Origin: Lysobacter sp. TY2-98
GTDB taxonomy: Bacteria; Pseudomonadota; Gammaproteobacteria; Xanthomonadales; Xanthomonadaceae
Reading direction: 5' to 3'
Length of the DNA stretch: 64,000 nucleotides
NCBI RefSeq assembly: GCF_003367355.1
Contig: NZ_CP031413.1
Coordinates: forward strand, 2,870,001 to 2,934,000
Position 1 is the first letter of the stretch. The number at the start of each line of letters is the position of its first letter. Made by a program: the position numbers and the translations under genes. Under the pieces are notes generated by a model. That model worked only from the letters and a program-made list of their open reading frames with translations, had not been told where the DNA came from and did not search any database. Of this stretch, positions 18,970 to 27,711 are shown piece after piece.

Positions 18970-20091
18970 ATGGACGAGCCGCCGCAGTCCCAGCAGAAGA
19001 CCGTCCCGACGCCGGGGGAGATCGCGCGCGACGTGCGCCGTCGCCAGGCGGACCCGTCGCTCGATCGCGAGGCCTTCCGCGACCGCTTCCGCGCGATGTT
19101 CGACGACCCCGCGTTCGAAAAGGACACCGACGCCTTCACGCGTTTCGAGGCGATCGCCTGGGACGGCTTTAACGCCTACCGCAAGTCGCCGCGCACCGCG
19201 AAGGCGGGACCGGAATTCGCCGATCCCGAGTACGACCTGTCGACCGAATGGCGTGCGACCCGCGATGCGCTGATCGAGATCGGACGCAGGCAGTGCGATC
19301 CCTCGACGCCGCGTCGCATCCTGCTGGTGTGCGCCTCACCGCGCAGCGAACACACCTGCCCCGGCGAGAGTTCGAAGACATGGCGCCTGCTCGAAGCCGT
19401 GCGCGACGTGGTGCGCGATGCGGGCGTCGAAGTCGACGTGCTCGAACTCAATCGGCTCACCTCCGAGTACGGCAAGCGCATCTTTCCGTGCAAGGGCTGC
19501 GTGTCGACGGCGATGCCGCTCTGCCACTGGCCGTGCTCGTGCTATCCGAATCACGCGATGGCGCAGGCGCCGGACTGGATGGCGGAGATCTATCAGCTGT
19601 GGACGGCCGCGCACGGCGTGGTGATCGTGACGCCGGTTCACTGGAACCAGGTGCCGACAGTGTTGAAGCTGATGATGGATCGCCTGGTCTGTGCCGACGG
19701 CGGCAATCCCGATCCCACGCGGACGCACGGCAAGGACCCCCAGCGCGCGAAGCAGCTCGAACTCGACGGCTGGGACTATCCGAAGCATCTTGCCGGCCGC
19801 GCCTACGGCGTCGTCGTCCACGGCGACACCGAAGGCACGAAGAACGTCCGTCACGCGCTGTGCGACTGGCTCGGCGCGATGGAGCTGGTCGATGCGGGCG
19901 CCACGTCGCAACTGGATCGCTACATCGGTTACTACGAACCGTATGCGACCAGCCACCGCGCACTGGATGCCGACGAAGCCATGATCGAAGAAGCGCGCAA
20001 CGTGGCGCGTGCGGTTGTCACGCGCGTCATGCAGTTGCGTGACGGCATCGACGAAGCGGATACCGGTCTCCCACAGCCGCGCATGAAGTGA
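18970..20091 (+). CDS. Flavodoxin-fold NAD(P)H-dependent oxidoreductase with N-terminal extension and Cys cluster
   Basis: A 373-residue protein with a flavodoxin/NADPH-dependent FMN-reductase fold from about residue 115 (RRILLVCASPRSEHTCPGES, an FMN phosphate-binding loop like that of azobenzene/iron-sulfur flavoproteins). About 115 residues of charged extension precede it. A cysteine cluster, PCKGCVSTAMPLCHWPCSCYPN, lies at about residues 172-193, and VVIVTPVHWNQVPTVLKLMMDRL follows. A GGAG element sits 10 nt before the ATG. It is 60 nt after folE, possibly co-transcribed. The cysteines could bind a metal or Fe-S cluster or act as a redox centre; substrate unknown. Confidence 0.8.
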   Translation: MDEPPQSQQKTVPTPGEIARDVRRRQADPSLDREAFRDRFRAMFDDPAFEKDTDAFTRFEAIAWDGFNAYRKSPRTAKAGPEFADPEYDLSTEWRATRDALIEIGRRQCDPSTPRRILLVCASPRSEHTCPGESSKTWRLLEAVRDVVRDAGVEVDVLELNRLTSEYGKRIFPCKGCVSTAMPLCHWPCSCYPNHAMAQAPDWMAEIYQLWTAAHGVVIVTPVHWNQVPTVLKLMMDRLVCADGGNPDPTRTHGKDPQRAKQLELDGWDYPKHLAGRAYGVVVHGDTEGTKNVRHALCDWLGAMELVDAGATSQLDRYIGYYEPYATSHRALDADEAMIEEARNVARAVVTRVMQLRDGIDEADTGLPQPRMK

Positions 20092-20094
20092 CGC

Positions 20095-21243
20095 TCAGTG
20101 CGCGCCGATGATCGCGTCGGCGACACGGTCGATGTCGGCCTCGCCGATGTGCAGGTGCGGGGCGAGCCGGAACACGCGATCGCGTTCGATGCACGCGACG
20201 CCCGCACTGGCGAGCGCGGCGCGCACGGCGTCGACGCGACCGGCCGGCGGCGCCAGCCCGAGCAGATGGGGCGACGATGGTTCGACGTACCACGCCGCAA
20301 GCCCTGCCTCGGCGAGATGGCGTTTCAGTCGATCGAGCAGCGCGCCGAGACCGGCGGAGATCGCGGATGGCGTCCACGCCAGCACGTCGTGCAGGCCGGC
20401 CCCGGCGATCGCGAGGCGTAGTGGATCCGCGATCTCGCCGCCGTCGAAGCGTCGTGCACCGGGGCGATACGGCGGCGCGTGTGCGCTGTCGAAGCGCCAC
20501 GCCAGCGCGGGCGCACGGCCCTGCCAGTGCTGCTCGAGCGGCACGAGCCGTTCGCGCCATTCCGGTGAGACCCAGAACGCGCAATGGCCTTTGTGGCCGA
20601 GCAGCCACTTGTAGCCGACGCTCATCGCGAAGGCGGGGCGCCAGCGTTCGACGTCGCAGGGCAACACGCCCAGGCTCTGGCTGAGGTCGAGCACCACCGG
20701 CACACCGCGCGCCTGCGCGCCCATCGCGACGCGATCGAGATCGAGCAGGCGGCCGTCGCGCCAGTGCGCGTTCGACAGCACCAGCACGCTGGGCGTCGCG
20801 TGCTCGATCAGATCCAGGAAGCCCTGCGTCGCGTTCTCGCGCGCCACCGCGTGCACGCGCGCGCCGACCGCCGCACAGCGCGCCTGCCAAGGCAGCAGCG
20901 CCGACGGGAACTCACCGTCGACGATTCCGACGACGTCGCCCGCGCGCAGCGGCCAGCCGGCGGCGATCGTCGACATCGCATGCGCGACCGACGGCACGAT
21001 CGCGACCGCATCGGGGTCGGCGACGCCGTCGACGCGGAACAGCCGCGACATCTGCGCGCGGACGTGTTCGATGTCGGCCTCCCAGTCGGCGAAGGAGAGA
21101 CGCCACGGCGCGGCCTGCTCCGCCCACGCGCGCTGCAGGGCGGCGTCGACGCCGCGCGTTCGTGGCGCGTTCGAAGCGGTATCCAGGTAGATCGCGCCCT
21201 CGGGAATCAGGAAGGCGGCGCGCACGTCGGGCGGCAGGCTCAT
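20095..21243 (-). CDS. Class V aminotransferase-fold PLP-dependent enzyme (EgtE-like candidate)
   Basis: A 382-residue fold-type I PLP enzyme of the class V (NifS/kynureninase/EgtE) group. The PLP lysine is in SVGYKWLLGHKG (Lys212) and the pyridine-N aspartate in VVLDLSQSLG (Asp187); SNAHWRDGRLLDL is also typical. The ATG at 21243 is preceded by TACAGT at a 6-nt spacing. The gene is divergent from egtB with 75 nt between the starts. In actinobacteria EgtE, a class V PLP C-S lyase, performs the last ergothioneine step, so context suggests that role. This is inference: many class V enzymes have other substrates. The stop is 3 nt from the convergent oxidoreductase gene. Confidence 0.8.
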   Translation of the reverse strand: MSLPPDVRAAFLIPEGAIYLDTASNAPRTRGVDAALQRAWAEQAAPWRLSFADWEADIEHVRAQMSRLFRVDGVADPDAVAIVPSVAHAMSTIAAGWPLRAGDVVGIVDGEFPSALLPWQARCAAVGARVHAVARENATQGFLDLIEHATPSVLVLSNAHWRDGRLLDLDRVAMGAQARGVPVVLDLSQSLGVLPCDVERWRPAFAMSVGYKWLLGHKGHCAFWVSPEWRERLVPLEQHWQGRAPALAWRFDSAHAPPYRPGARRFDGGEIADPLRLAIAGAGLHDVLAWTPSAISAGLGALLDRLKRHLAEAGLAAWYVEPSSPHLLGLAPPAGRVDAVRAALASAGVACIERDRVFRLAPHLHIGEADIDRVADAIIGAH

Positions 21244-21249
21244 GCGCCT

Positions 21250-21255
21250 ACTGTA
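21250..21255 (-). promoter_or_regulatory. -10 element TACAGT for the PLP enzyme, probable leaderless start
   Basis: On the minus strand TACAGT is followed by 6 nt and then the ATG at 21243. There is no Shine-Dalgarno sequence between them, so transcription would begin at the start codon. Confidence 0.5.
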
Positions 21256-21306
21256 GGCGGGCCATCGTCGTCGCGCGCCCGTCACTTGGCCGTCGCGGTC
21301 GCTTCG

Positions 21307-21312
21307 TAGGCT
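21307..21312 (+). promoter_or_regulatory. -10 element TAGGCT for the egtBD operon, probable leaderless start
   Basis: TAGGCT lies 6 nt before the egtB ATG (21319). A -35-like TTGGCC at 21286-21291 is separated by 15 nt, slightly short. It is arranged back to back with the PLP-enzyme promoter, so the two units may share control. Confidence 0.4.
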
Positions 21313-21318
21313 TTCGGG

Positions 21319-22608
21319 ATGCCCACGTCCACCGACCTGTCGCCTGCCCTCCGGCAGGCCGAAGCCTGCACCGCCGATGCATTGGCGGCGCGGTACAGCG
21401 CGGTGCGGGAACGCAGCATCGAGCTCGCCGCGCCGGTGTCCGCCGAGGACGCCATGGTGCAGTCGATGCCCGATGCGAGTCCGACCAAGTGGCATCTCGC
21501 GCACACCACCTGGTTCTTCGAGACCTTCGTGCTGGCGACGCTGCCGGGGTATCGGCTGGTCGACGAGGCGTGGCAGGTCCTGTTCAACAGCTACTACCAG
21601 AGCGTCGGCCCGCAGCATGCGCGACCGATGCGCGGCGTGCTGTCGCGGCCGTCGCTGGCGCAGGTGCTCGACTACCGCGCACGGATCGATGCCCGCGTCG
21701 CCGACGCATTCGCGCGCGACGAATTCGACGTCGCGCTGCGTCGACGCATCGAACTCGGCCTGCACCACGAGCAGCAGCATCAGGAACTGCTGCTCACCGA
21801 CATCCTGCACGCGCTGTCCTGTAATCCACTGCGACCGGCGTATCGCGACGACCTCCCGGCGTCGCACGCCACTGCCGGCCCGTTCGACTGGGTGACGTTC
21901 GACGAAGCGGTCGTCGACATCGGCCGGCCGCGCTGGCCCGAGGATCCCGACTTCGCGTTCGATCTCGAGTCGCCGCGGCATCGTGCGCTTCTGGGCGCGT
22001 ACGCACTGGCGACGCGGCCCGTCACCTGCGGCGAGTTCCGCGACTTCATCCGCGACGGCGGCTATGGGACGCCGACCCTGTGGCTGAGCGAGGGCTGGGC
22101 GCGCGTACAGGCCGAGGACTGGCAGCGCCCGCTGTACTGGATCAACGACGAGACGCAATTCGGACTCGCCGGCGTGCGCGCGATCGACGACAACGCGCCC
22201 GTGTCACAGCTCAGCTACTACGAGGCCGACGCGTTCGCGCGCTGGGCGGGCGCGCGGCTGCCGACCGAATTCGAATGGGAGCGCGCGGCGCAGCAGCGAG
22301 AGGTCGACGGCAACTTCGTCGAATCAGGACGGCTGCACCCCGTGGGCGACGCACGCGATGGCCTGCGCCAGTTGTTCGGCGACGTCTGGGAATGGACGTC
22401 GTCGTCATTCCTGCCGTATCCCGGCTTCCGCCCGTGGGACGGCGCACTGGGCGAGTACAACGGCAAGTTCATGGTGGGCCAGCAGGTGCTGCGCGGTGGC
22501 AGCTGCGCCAGCCCGCGCGACCACCTGCGCGCCGCGTACCGCAACTTCTTCCCGCCGCATGCGCGCTGGCAGTTCAGCGGCCTGCGCCTCGCGAAGGATC
22601 CCGCATGA
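21319..22608 (+). CDS. egtB: Ergothioneine biosynthesis sulfoxide synthase EgtB
   Basis: A 429-residue EgtB: nonheme-iron enzyme that joins trimethylhistidine (hercynine) to a cysteine-containing thiol and oxidises the product to the sulfoxide. An N-terminal DinB-like domain supplies the iron histidines: His62 in WHLAHTTWFFE and His150/His154 in HHEQQHQE. The C-terminal FGE-sulfatase (SUMF1) domain shows TRPVTCGEFRDFI, LPTEFEWERAA, LFGDVWEWTSS and LRGGSCASPRDHLR. Neither egtA nor egtC is nearby, so the sulfur donor could be cysteine or gamma-glutamylcysteine supplied by glutathione synthesis. Its stop overlaps the egtD ATG. Confidence 0.92.
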   Translation: MPTSTDLSPALRQAEACTADALAARYSAVRERSIELAAPVSAEDAMVQSMPDASPTKWHLAHTTWFFETFVLATLPGYRLVDEAWQVLFNSYYQSVGPQHARPMRGVLSRPSLAQVLDYRARIDARVADAFARDEFDVALRRRIELGLHHEQQHQELLLTDILHALSCNPLRPAYRDDLPASHATAGPFDWVTFDEAVVDIGRPRWPEDPDFAFDLESPRHRALLGAYALATRPVTCGEFRDFIRDGGYGTPTLWLSEGWARVQAEDWQRPLYWINDETQFGLAGVRAIDDNAPVSQLSYYEADAFARWAGARLPTEFEWERAAQQREVDGNFVESGRLHPVGDARDGLRQLFGDVWEWTSSSFLPYPGFRPWDGALGEYNGKFMVGQQVLRGGSCASPRDHLRAAYRNFFPPHARWQFSGLRLAKDPA

Positions 22609-23597
22609 ACCTGCTCGACACCCGCCTCCAGCGCGCGACGTTGACGCCGACGCTGCTCGACCTCTGCCCCACGCCCGACGACCTGCGCGGCGACGTGCTC
22701 GCCGGCCTGGCGTCGACGCCGAAGACGCTGTCGTCGAAATACTTCTACGACGCGCGCGGTTCGGAGCTGTTCGAGGCGATCACGCGCCAACCCGAGTACG
22801 ACCTCACGCGCGTCGAGATTGCGCTGCTGCAGGACGTGATGCCGCAGGTCCGCGATGCGGTCGGCGGCGATGCGCACGTCGTGGAATATGGCAGCGGCAG
22901 CGGGCGCAAGACGCAGCTGCTGCTCGCGGGTCTCGATTCGCCGGTGGCGTACACGCCGGTCGAGATCTCGCGCGAGATGCTGCTGGCGTCGACGCAGCGC
23001 CTCGCGCAGGCGTTTCCCGATGTGCAGATGCTGCCCGTCTGCGCCGACTTCACCCAGCCGGTGCCGGTGCCGCCGTCGCTGATGCCGGCCGCGCGGTCAC
23101 TCGTGTTCTTCCCGGGTTCCACGTTGGGCAATTTCGATGATGTGCAGTCGCTCGACCTGCTGCGCGCCATGCGCGAGACCATGGGCGACGACGGCGCGGC
23201 GCTGATCGGCCTCGACCTGGTCAAGGACGTCGCCGACATGGAGGCCGCGTACAACGACGCCGCCGGCGTCACCGCCGAGTTCACCCTCAACCTGCTCGCG
23301 CGACTCAACCGTGAGCTCGACGCCGACTTCCATCTCGACGCGTTCGCGCATCGTGCGGTGTGGTCGGCGCGCAACAGCCGCATCGAGACGTCGATCGTCA
23401 GCCGGCGCGCGCAGGTCGTGCACGTGGCCGGGCACGCATTCGCATTCGACGCGGACGAAGCCATCGCCGTCGAGATCTCGCACAAATACACCGACGCGTA
23501 CTTCGACGATCTGGCACGGCGCGCAGGCCTGCGCGTGGTGCGTCGATGGAATGCACCCGCGAGCCGCTTCGGCCTGCGCCTGCTCGAGAGCGCATGA
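22605..23597 (+). CDS. egtD: L-histidine N(alpha)-methyltransferase EgtD
   Basis: A 330-residue EgtD that trimethylates histidine to hercynine with SAM, the first step of ergothioneine synthesis. Typical sequences are TLSSKYFYDARGSELFEAIT (41-60), the SAM motif VVEYGSGSGRKT (92-103), VFFPGSTLGNF and the C-terminal EISHKYTDAYFDDLARRAGL. It overlaps egtB by four bases (ATGA) and the following flavoprotein gene by four bases, so the three cistrons form one translationally coupled unit. Confidence 0.94.
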   Translation: MNLLDTRLQRATLTPTLLDLCPTPDDLRGDVLAGLASTPKTLSSKYFYDARGSELFEAITRQPEYDLTRVEIALLQDVMPQVRDAVGGDAHVVEYGSGSGRKTQLLLAGLDSPVAYTPVEISREMLLASTQRLAQAFPDVQMLPVCADFTQPVPVPPSLMPAARSLVFFPGSTLGNFDDVQSLDLLRAMRETMGDDGAALIGLDLVKDVADMEAAYNDAAGVTAEFTLNLLARLNRELDADFHLDAFAHRAVWSARNSRIETSIVSRRAQVVHVAGHAFAFDADEAIAVEISHKYTDAYFDDLARRAGLRVVRRWNAPASRFGLRLLESA

Positions 23598-24592
23598 GCG
23601 ACGCCGACGACGTTCTCGACTGCCTGATCATCGGCGCCGGGCCGGGCGGCCTGACGGCCGCGACGTATCTGGTGCGCTATCACCGGCGCATCCTCGTCGT
23701 CGACGCCGGCAAGAGCCGTGCGCGCTGGATTCCGACCAGCCACAACTGCCCCGGGTTTCCACGCGGCGTCGCCGGCACCACGCTGCTGGCGCAGCAGCGC
23801 GAGCAGGCCGTCGGCTACGGCGCGACGATCGAGGACGGCTGCATCGCGCAGCTGCGTCGCGACGGCGACGCGTTCGAAGCCGTCGCCGCGGATGGCCGCC
23901 GCTGGCGCGCGACCTACGTGATCCTGGCGACCGGCATCGTCGACGTGATGCCGCCGCTGGACGATCTGGAAAACGCGATCGCGTCTGGCGCGGTGCGTCT
24001 GTGTCCGGTCTGCGACGGCTACGAAGCCAGCGACTGCCGCGTCGCCGTGTACGGGCCGGTCGATTCGACGATCAGCCACGCGCTGTTCCTGCGCACGTTC
24101 TCCGACGATGTGACCGTGGTCGCCAGCAACGAGGAGCCCGCGTCCGACGACTGCCTCGAGCAGGCACGCCGCGCCGGCATTCCGGTGCATCCGATGCCGG
24201 CGAAACTCGCGTTCGACGACGGCAAGAGCGTGGTGCGTTTCGCCGACGGCAAGGACGAAGCCTTCGACACGCTGTATCCGACGCTGGGCAGCACACCGAA
24301 CAACGATCTCGCCGTGCAGCTCGATCTCGAACTCGACGACTGCGGCGAGATCGTCGTCGGCGAGGACCAGCAGACCAGCGTCGACGGTATTTACGCGGTC
24401 GGCGACGTGGTGAGTGCGCTGAACCAGATCGCGGTCGCGGTCGGGCATGCCGCGATCGCCGCGACGAAGATCCACAACCGCCTGCCGCGCAACTGGCGCG
24501 AGCGGCCGGAGCTGCAGGGGCCGAGTGCGCAGGACCTGCCGTCTCCGCCGGGAACGGTGGCGGCGGCGACGCCGAAAGCGGTGCGGGACTGA
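23594..24592 (+). CDS. Thioredoxin-reductase-like FAD-dependent oxidoreductase coupled to egtBD
   Basis: A 332-residue flavoprotein of the TrxR superfamily. The FAD-binding dinucleotide motif IIGAGPGGLTAATYL is at 12-26, NCPGFPRG at 51-58, a redox-active CxxC as CPVC at 137-140, and the C-terminal FAD motif YAVGDVVSALNQIAVAVGHA near 290. The NADPH-site region reads VAVYGPVDSTISHALFL, a departure from the usual GGGxSA. The start overlaps the egtD stop (ATGA). Coupling to egtBD suggests a thiol-disulfide role, perhaps reducing a low-molecular-weight disulfide, but this is inference. A general thioredoxin reductase is a less likely alternative given the altered pyridine nucleotide motif. Confidence 0.85.
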   Translation: MSDADDVLDCLIIGAGPGGLTAATYLVRYHRRILVVDAGKSRARWIPTSHNCPGFPRGVAGTTLLAQQREQAVGYGATIEDGCIAQLRRDGDAFEAVAADGRRWRATYVILATGIVDVMPPLDDLENAIASGAVRLCPVCDGYEASDCRVAVYGPVDSTISHALFLRTFSDDVTVVASNEEPASDDCLEQARRAGIPVHPMPAKLAFDDGKSVVRFADGKDEAFDTLYPTLGSTPNNDLAVQLDLELDDCGEIVVGEDQQTSVDGIYAVGDVVSALNQIAVAVGHAAIAATKIHNRLPRNWRERPELQGPSAQDLPSPPGTVAAATPKAVRD

Positions 24593-24653
24593 GGCGCCGA
24601 GCGGGCGCGCGTCACGCCCGCGGCGCAGAACATCATCAGAACGGGGAGAGGCG

Positions 24654-25145
24654 ATGTCGAACACGATCAGGATGCATCCGGTCGCGGGCTTCGTGGCATG
24701 GATGGCGGTGACCTTCGTCGCGGCAGCGGCGGGCGCGGCGGCATCGGTGGATGCCGCGCCGTTCTATGCGGCGCTCGTGCGCCCGTCATGGGCACCGCCG
24801 TCCGGCCTGTTCGGGCCCGTTTGGACGCTGCTGTACGCGCTGATGGGCGTGGCGGTGTGGTGGGCGTGGCGACACGGCGCATCGCGTCGCGTGCTCGGGT
24901 TGTACGTCGTGCAACTGGTCGCCAATGCGCTGTGGAGCTGGCTCTTCTTCGCGTGGCACCGCGGCGCACTCGCCTTCGTCGACATCCTGGTGCTGTGGTG
25001 CCTGATCGTCGCGACGGCCGTCGGCCTCTGGCGTGTGCGGCCCCTCTCCGGTGCCCTGCTGCTGCCTTACCTAGCCTGGGTGACGTTCGCGTCCGCGCTG
25101 AACTGGGCGGTCTGGCACCTCAATCCGGCCGTCCTCGGCGCGTAG
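24654..25145 (+). CDS. TspO/MBR family membrane protein
   Basis: A 163-residue five-helix TspO (translocator protein/tryptophan-rich sensory protein), which binds porphyrins and affects stress and tetrapyrrole responses. Visible family signatures are the PSWAPPSGLFGPVWTLLY loop (38-55), QLVANALWSWLFF and the C-terminal LPYLAWVTFASALNWAVWHLN. A GGGGAG Shine-Dalgarno sequence 7 nt before the ATG fixes the start. It is 61 nt after the flavoprotein gene, so co-transcription with egtBD is possible but not required. Confidence 0.92.
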   Translation: MSNTIRMHPVAGFVAWMAVTFVAAAAGAAASVDAAPFYAALVRPSWAPPSGLFGPVWTLLYALMGVAVWWAWRHGASRRVLGLYVVQLVANALWSWLFFAWHRGALAFVDILVLWCLIVATAVGLWRVRPLSGALLLPYLAWVTFASALNWAVWHLNPAVLGA

Positions 25146-25200
25146 CGCGGGCGTCGTGTCCCGGCGCTAGACTGCACCGACCTTTTCGACTCGAACTGCC

Positions 25201-26451
25201 GTGGACGCCCAACCGTCGCCCGCGCGCCGCGCCGCGCTCGCCTTCATCTTCGTCACCGTGCTGATCGACGTGCTGTCGTTCGGTCTGATCATTCCCGTGC
25301 TGCCGCACCTGGTGCAGCAGCTCAATGGCGGCGACACCGAACACGCGGCCTACTGGGTCGGCATCTTCGGCATGGTCTTCGCGGCCGTGCAGTTCCTGTC
25401 GTCGCCGGTGCAGGGCGCGCTGTCGGATCGCTTCGGGCGTCGCCCGGTCATCCTGATTTCGTGCCTGGGCCTCGGGCTGGACTTCATCTTCATGGCGCTG
25501 GCGCCGACGCTGGCGTGGCTGATGGTCGGCCGCATCATTTCTGCGATCACCTCGGCGAGCTTCACCACCGCGAACGCCTACATCGCCGACATCACGCCGG
25601 CGGACCAGCGCGGCAAGGCGTTCGGCATGATCGGCGCGGCGTTCGGCTTGGGCTTCATCATCGGTCCGCTGATCGGTGGCGTGCTGGGCGGCATCAACCT
25701 GCGCTATCCGTTCTGGGGCGCGGCGATCCTCGCACTGTGCAACTTCACCTACGGCGCGTTCGTGCTGCCGGAGTCGCTGGCGCCGGAAAAGCGCGCCGCG
25801 CGTTTCGACTGGTCGCAGCTGCGTCCGTTCGCGTCGCTGGCGCTCGTGCGCCGCTATCCGCAGATCACCGACCTCATCGTGATCATGCTGCTGGCGGCGT
25901 CCACGCACTACGTCTACCAGAGCACCTTCGTGCTGTACGGCGACGTGCGCTACGGCTGGGGCCCGGCCGGCGTGAGCTACGTGCTCGCGGTGGTGGGCGT
26001 GCTCAGCGTGATCGTCAACGCGCTGCTGGTCGGTCGCATGATCAAGCGCTTCGGCGAGCAGCGTGCGATGACCATTGGCCTCGCCTGCGGTGTCATCGGT
26101 TTCGCCATCTACGGTGCAGCGGCAAAGCCGTGGCTGTTCTATCTCGGCCTGCCGATCAGTGCGTTGTGGGCGGTGTCGCAACCGGCGGCGCAGGCGCTGA
26201 TGACGCGCGAAGTGGGCGCGGACGTACAGGGTCGCCTGCAGGGCGCGATCATGAGCCTGGTCAGCCTGATCGGCATCGTTGCACCGATGACCTATGCGGG
26301 CACGTTCGGCTTCTTCATCGGCAAGCGCGCGCCGGTGCATCTGCCGGGCGCCGCGTTCTTCCTCGCGGCGACCGTGCTCAGCGTCGCCTGGCTGATCGCG
26401 CTGCGGCATGCGCGCCGCCACGCGGCGGCCGCGGAACCCGCCGCCGCCTGA
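25201..26451 (+). CDS. MFS transporter, TetA-like drug/H+ antiporter family
   Basis: A 416-residue major facilitator with 12 predicted transmembrane segments. TM1 is FIFVTVLIDVLSFGLIIPVLP, and motif A (GALSDRFGRRPVIL) lies in the TM2-3 loop. Motif B-like and motif C-like glycine/proline-rich segments (GAAFGLGFIIGPLIGGVLGG) are also present. The closest recognisable class is the TCR/Tet group (TetA(C)-like), but the substrate cannot be told from sequence. The start is GTG, with a TAGACT -10-like box at 25168-25173 giving a leader of about 20 nt without a clear Shine-Dalgarno sequence. Confidence 0.88.
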   Translation: MDAQPSPARRAALAFIFVTVLIDVLSFGLIIPVLPHLVQQLNGGDTEHAAYWVGIFGMVFAAVQFLSSPVQGALSDRFGRRPVILISCLGLGLDFIFMALAPTLAWLMVGRIISAITSASFTTANAYIADITPADQRGKAFGMIGAAFGLGFIIGPLIGGVLGGINLRYPFWGAAILALCNFTYGAFVLPESLAPEKRAARFDWSQLRPFASLALVRRYPQITDLIVIMLLAASTHYVYQSTFVLYGDVRYGWGPAGVSYVLAVVGVLSVIVNALLVGRMIKRFGEQRAMTIGLACGVIGFAIYGAAAKPWLFYLGLPISALWAVSQPAAQALMTREVGADVQGRLQGAIMSLVSLIGIVAPMTYAGTFGFFIGKRAPVHLPGAAFFLAATVLSVAWLIALRHARRHAAAAEPAAA

Positions 26452-26506
26452 ACGATCGCGACCGGTTGGCGCGTCCTTGACGAGGGCGTGCCGATGCTCG
26501 GTCGTC

Positions 26507-27706
26507 ATGAGTGTTCCTGCGCCCACACCCGAAAGCGCGCGCGCCGCGCGCGAGGCCGGACTGGTCTACGTCAGCGATGCCGAACCCGGCATCCGTCGCC
26601 GCAAGAAGGGCGACGGCTTCAGCTACGTCGACATCGACGGCAAGACGATCAGCGATGAGGCCACGCTCGCGCGCATTCGTGCGCTCGCGATTCCGCCCGC
26701 CTACACCGACGTGTGGATTTGCACCGATCCCGATGGCCACCTGCAGGCGACCGGGCGCGATGCAAAAGGCCGCAAGCAGTACCGCTACCACGCGGACTGG
26801 GCGGCGGTGCGCGGCGACGGCAAGTTCGAACGCATCATCGCGTTCGGCGAGGCGCTGCCCAAGCTGCGGCGTCGCCTGTCGAAGGATCTGAAGCTGCCCG
26901 GCTTTCCGCGCGACAAGGTGCTCGCGATCGTGGTGTCGGTGATGGCGCGTACGCTGATCCGCGTGGGCAACGACAGCTACGCGCGCAGCAACCGGTCGTT
27001 CGGGCTGACCACGCTGCGCAACCGGCATGTCGGCTTCCTCCGCGGCGGGCGCGCGAAGTTCGCGTTTCGAGGTAAGTCCGGCCTGGAGCACGAGATCGTG
27101 CTCGACGACGCGAATCTGGTGAAACTGGTCAAGCACTGCCAGCAGCTGCCGGGGCAGTCGCTGTTCCAGTACCTCGACGACGACGGCGCGACGCAGCCCG
27201 TGGGCTCCGCGCAGGTCAACGACTACCTGCGCGATGCGCTGGGCGAAGCGTTCACAGCGAAGGACTTCCGCACCTGGGGCGGCACGCTCGCGGCGATCGA
27301 GAAATTCGAAGCCATCGACGTGCCCGAGGACGCGAGCGAGCGCGCTCTGGCATCGATCGAGAAGCAGGTGCTCACCGAGGTGGCGGACGTGCTCGGCAAT
27401 ACGCCGGCGGTGTGCCGCAAGGCCTACGTCGACCCGGCCGTGTTCGAAGGTTGGCGTAGCGGGCGACTTCGGCAGTTCACCGAGGGCGCGCGCAGTGGTC
27501 GAAGCTGGGAACTCGCCGCCCTGCGCTTCCTGCGTGATGCGCGCCGTCGTGCCGCGGCCGAATCGCGTGCGGCGAAGAAGGCGCTGCGCACCACGCGGCG
27601 CCGCACGCGTGCGGGTGCCGAACAGGCGCCGAGACGGGCGACGCGCACGCGCGCCCGCTCACCGCAGGCGCCGGTCACCCAGCAGGGTGCGGCGCCCCCG
27701 GTGTAG
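26507..27706 (+). CDS. Type IB DNA topoisomerase
   Basis: A 399-residue eukaryotic/poxvirus-like topoisomerase IB as found in many bacteria, which relaxes supercoils through a 3'-phosphotyrosine intermediate. The N-terminal DNA-cap domain (about 20-110) contains IRALAIPPAYTDVWIC. The catalytic domain shows IRVGNDSYARSNRSFGLTTLRNRHV, TAKDFRTWGGT (251-260) and the active-site tyrosine in AVCRKAYVDP (Tyr307). The C-terminal 60 residues are Arg/Ala-rich and low in complexity, a probable DNA-binding tail. An upstream in-frame extension to 26408 begins inside the MFS gene and is not used. Confidence 0.92.
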   Translation: MSVPAPTPESARAAREAGLVYVSDAEPGIRRRKKGDGFSYVDIDGKTISDEATLARIRALAIPPAYTDVWICTDPDGHLQATGRDAKGRKQYRYHADWAAVRGDGKFERIIAFGEALPKLRRRLSKDLKLPGFPRDKVLAIVVSVMARTLIRVGNDSYARSNRSFGLTTLRNRHVGFLRGGRAKFAFRGKSGLEHEIVLDDANLVKLVKHCQQLPGQSLFQYLDDDGATQPVGSAQVNDYLRDALGEAFTAKDFRTWGGTLAAIEKFEAIDVPEDASERALASIEKQVLTEVADVLGNTPAVCRKAYVDPAVFEGWRSGRLRQFTEGARSGRSWELAALRFLRDARRRAAAESRAAKKALRTTRRRTRAGAEQAPRRATRTRARSPQAPVTQQGAAPPV

Positions 27707-27711
27707 CGGAC

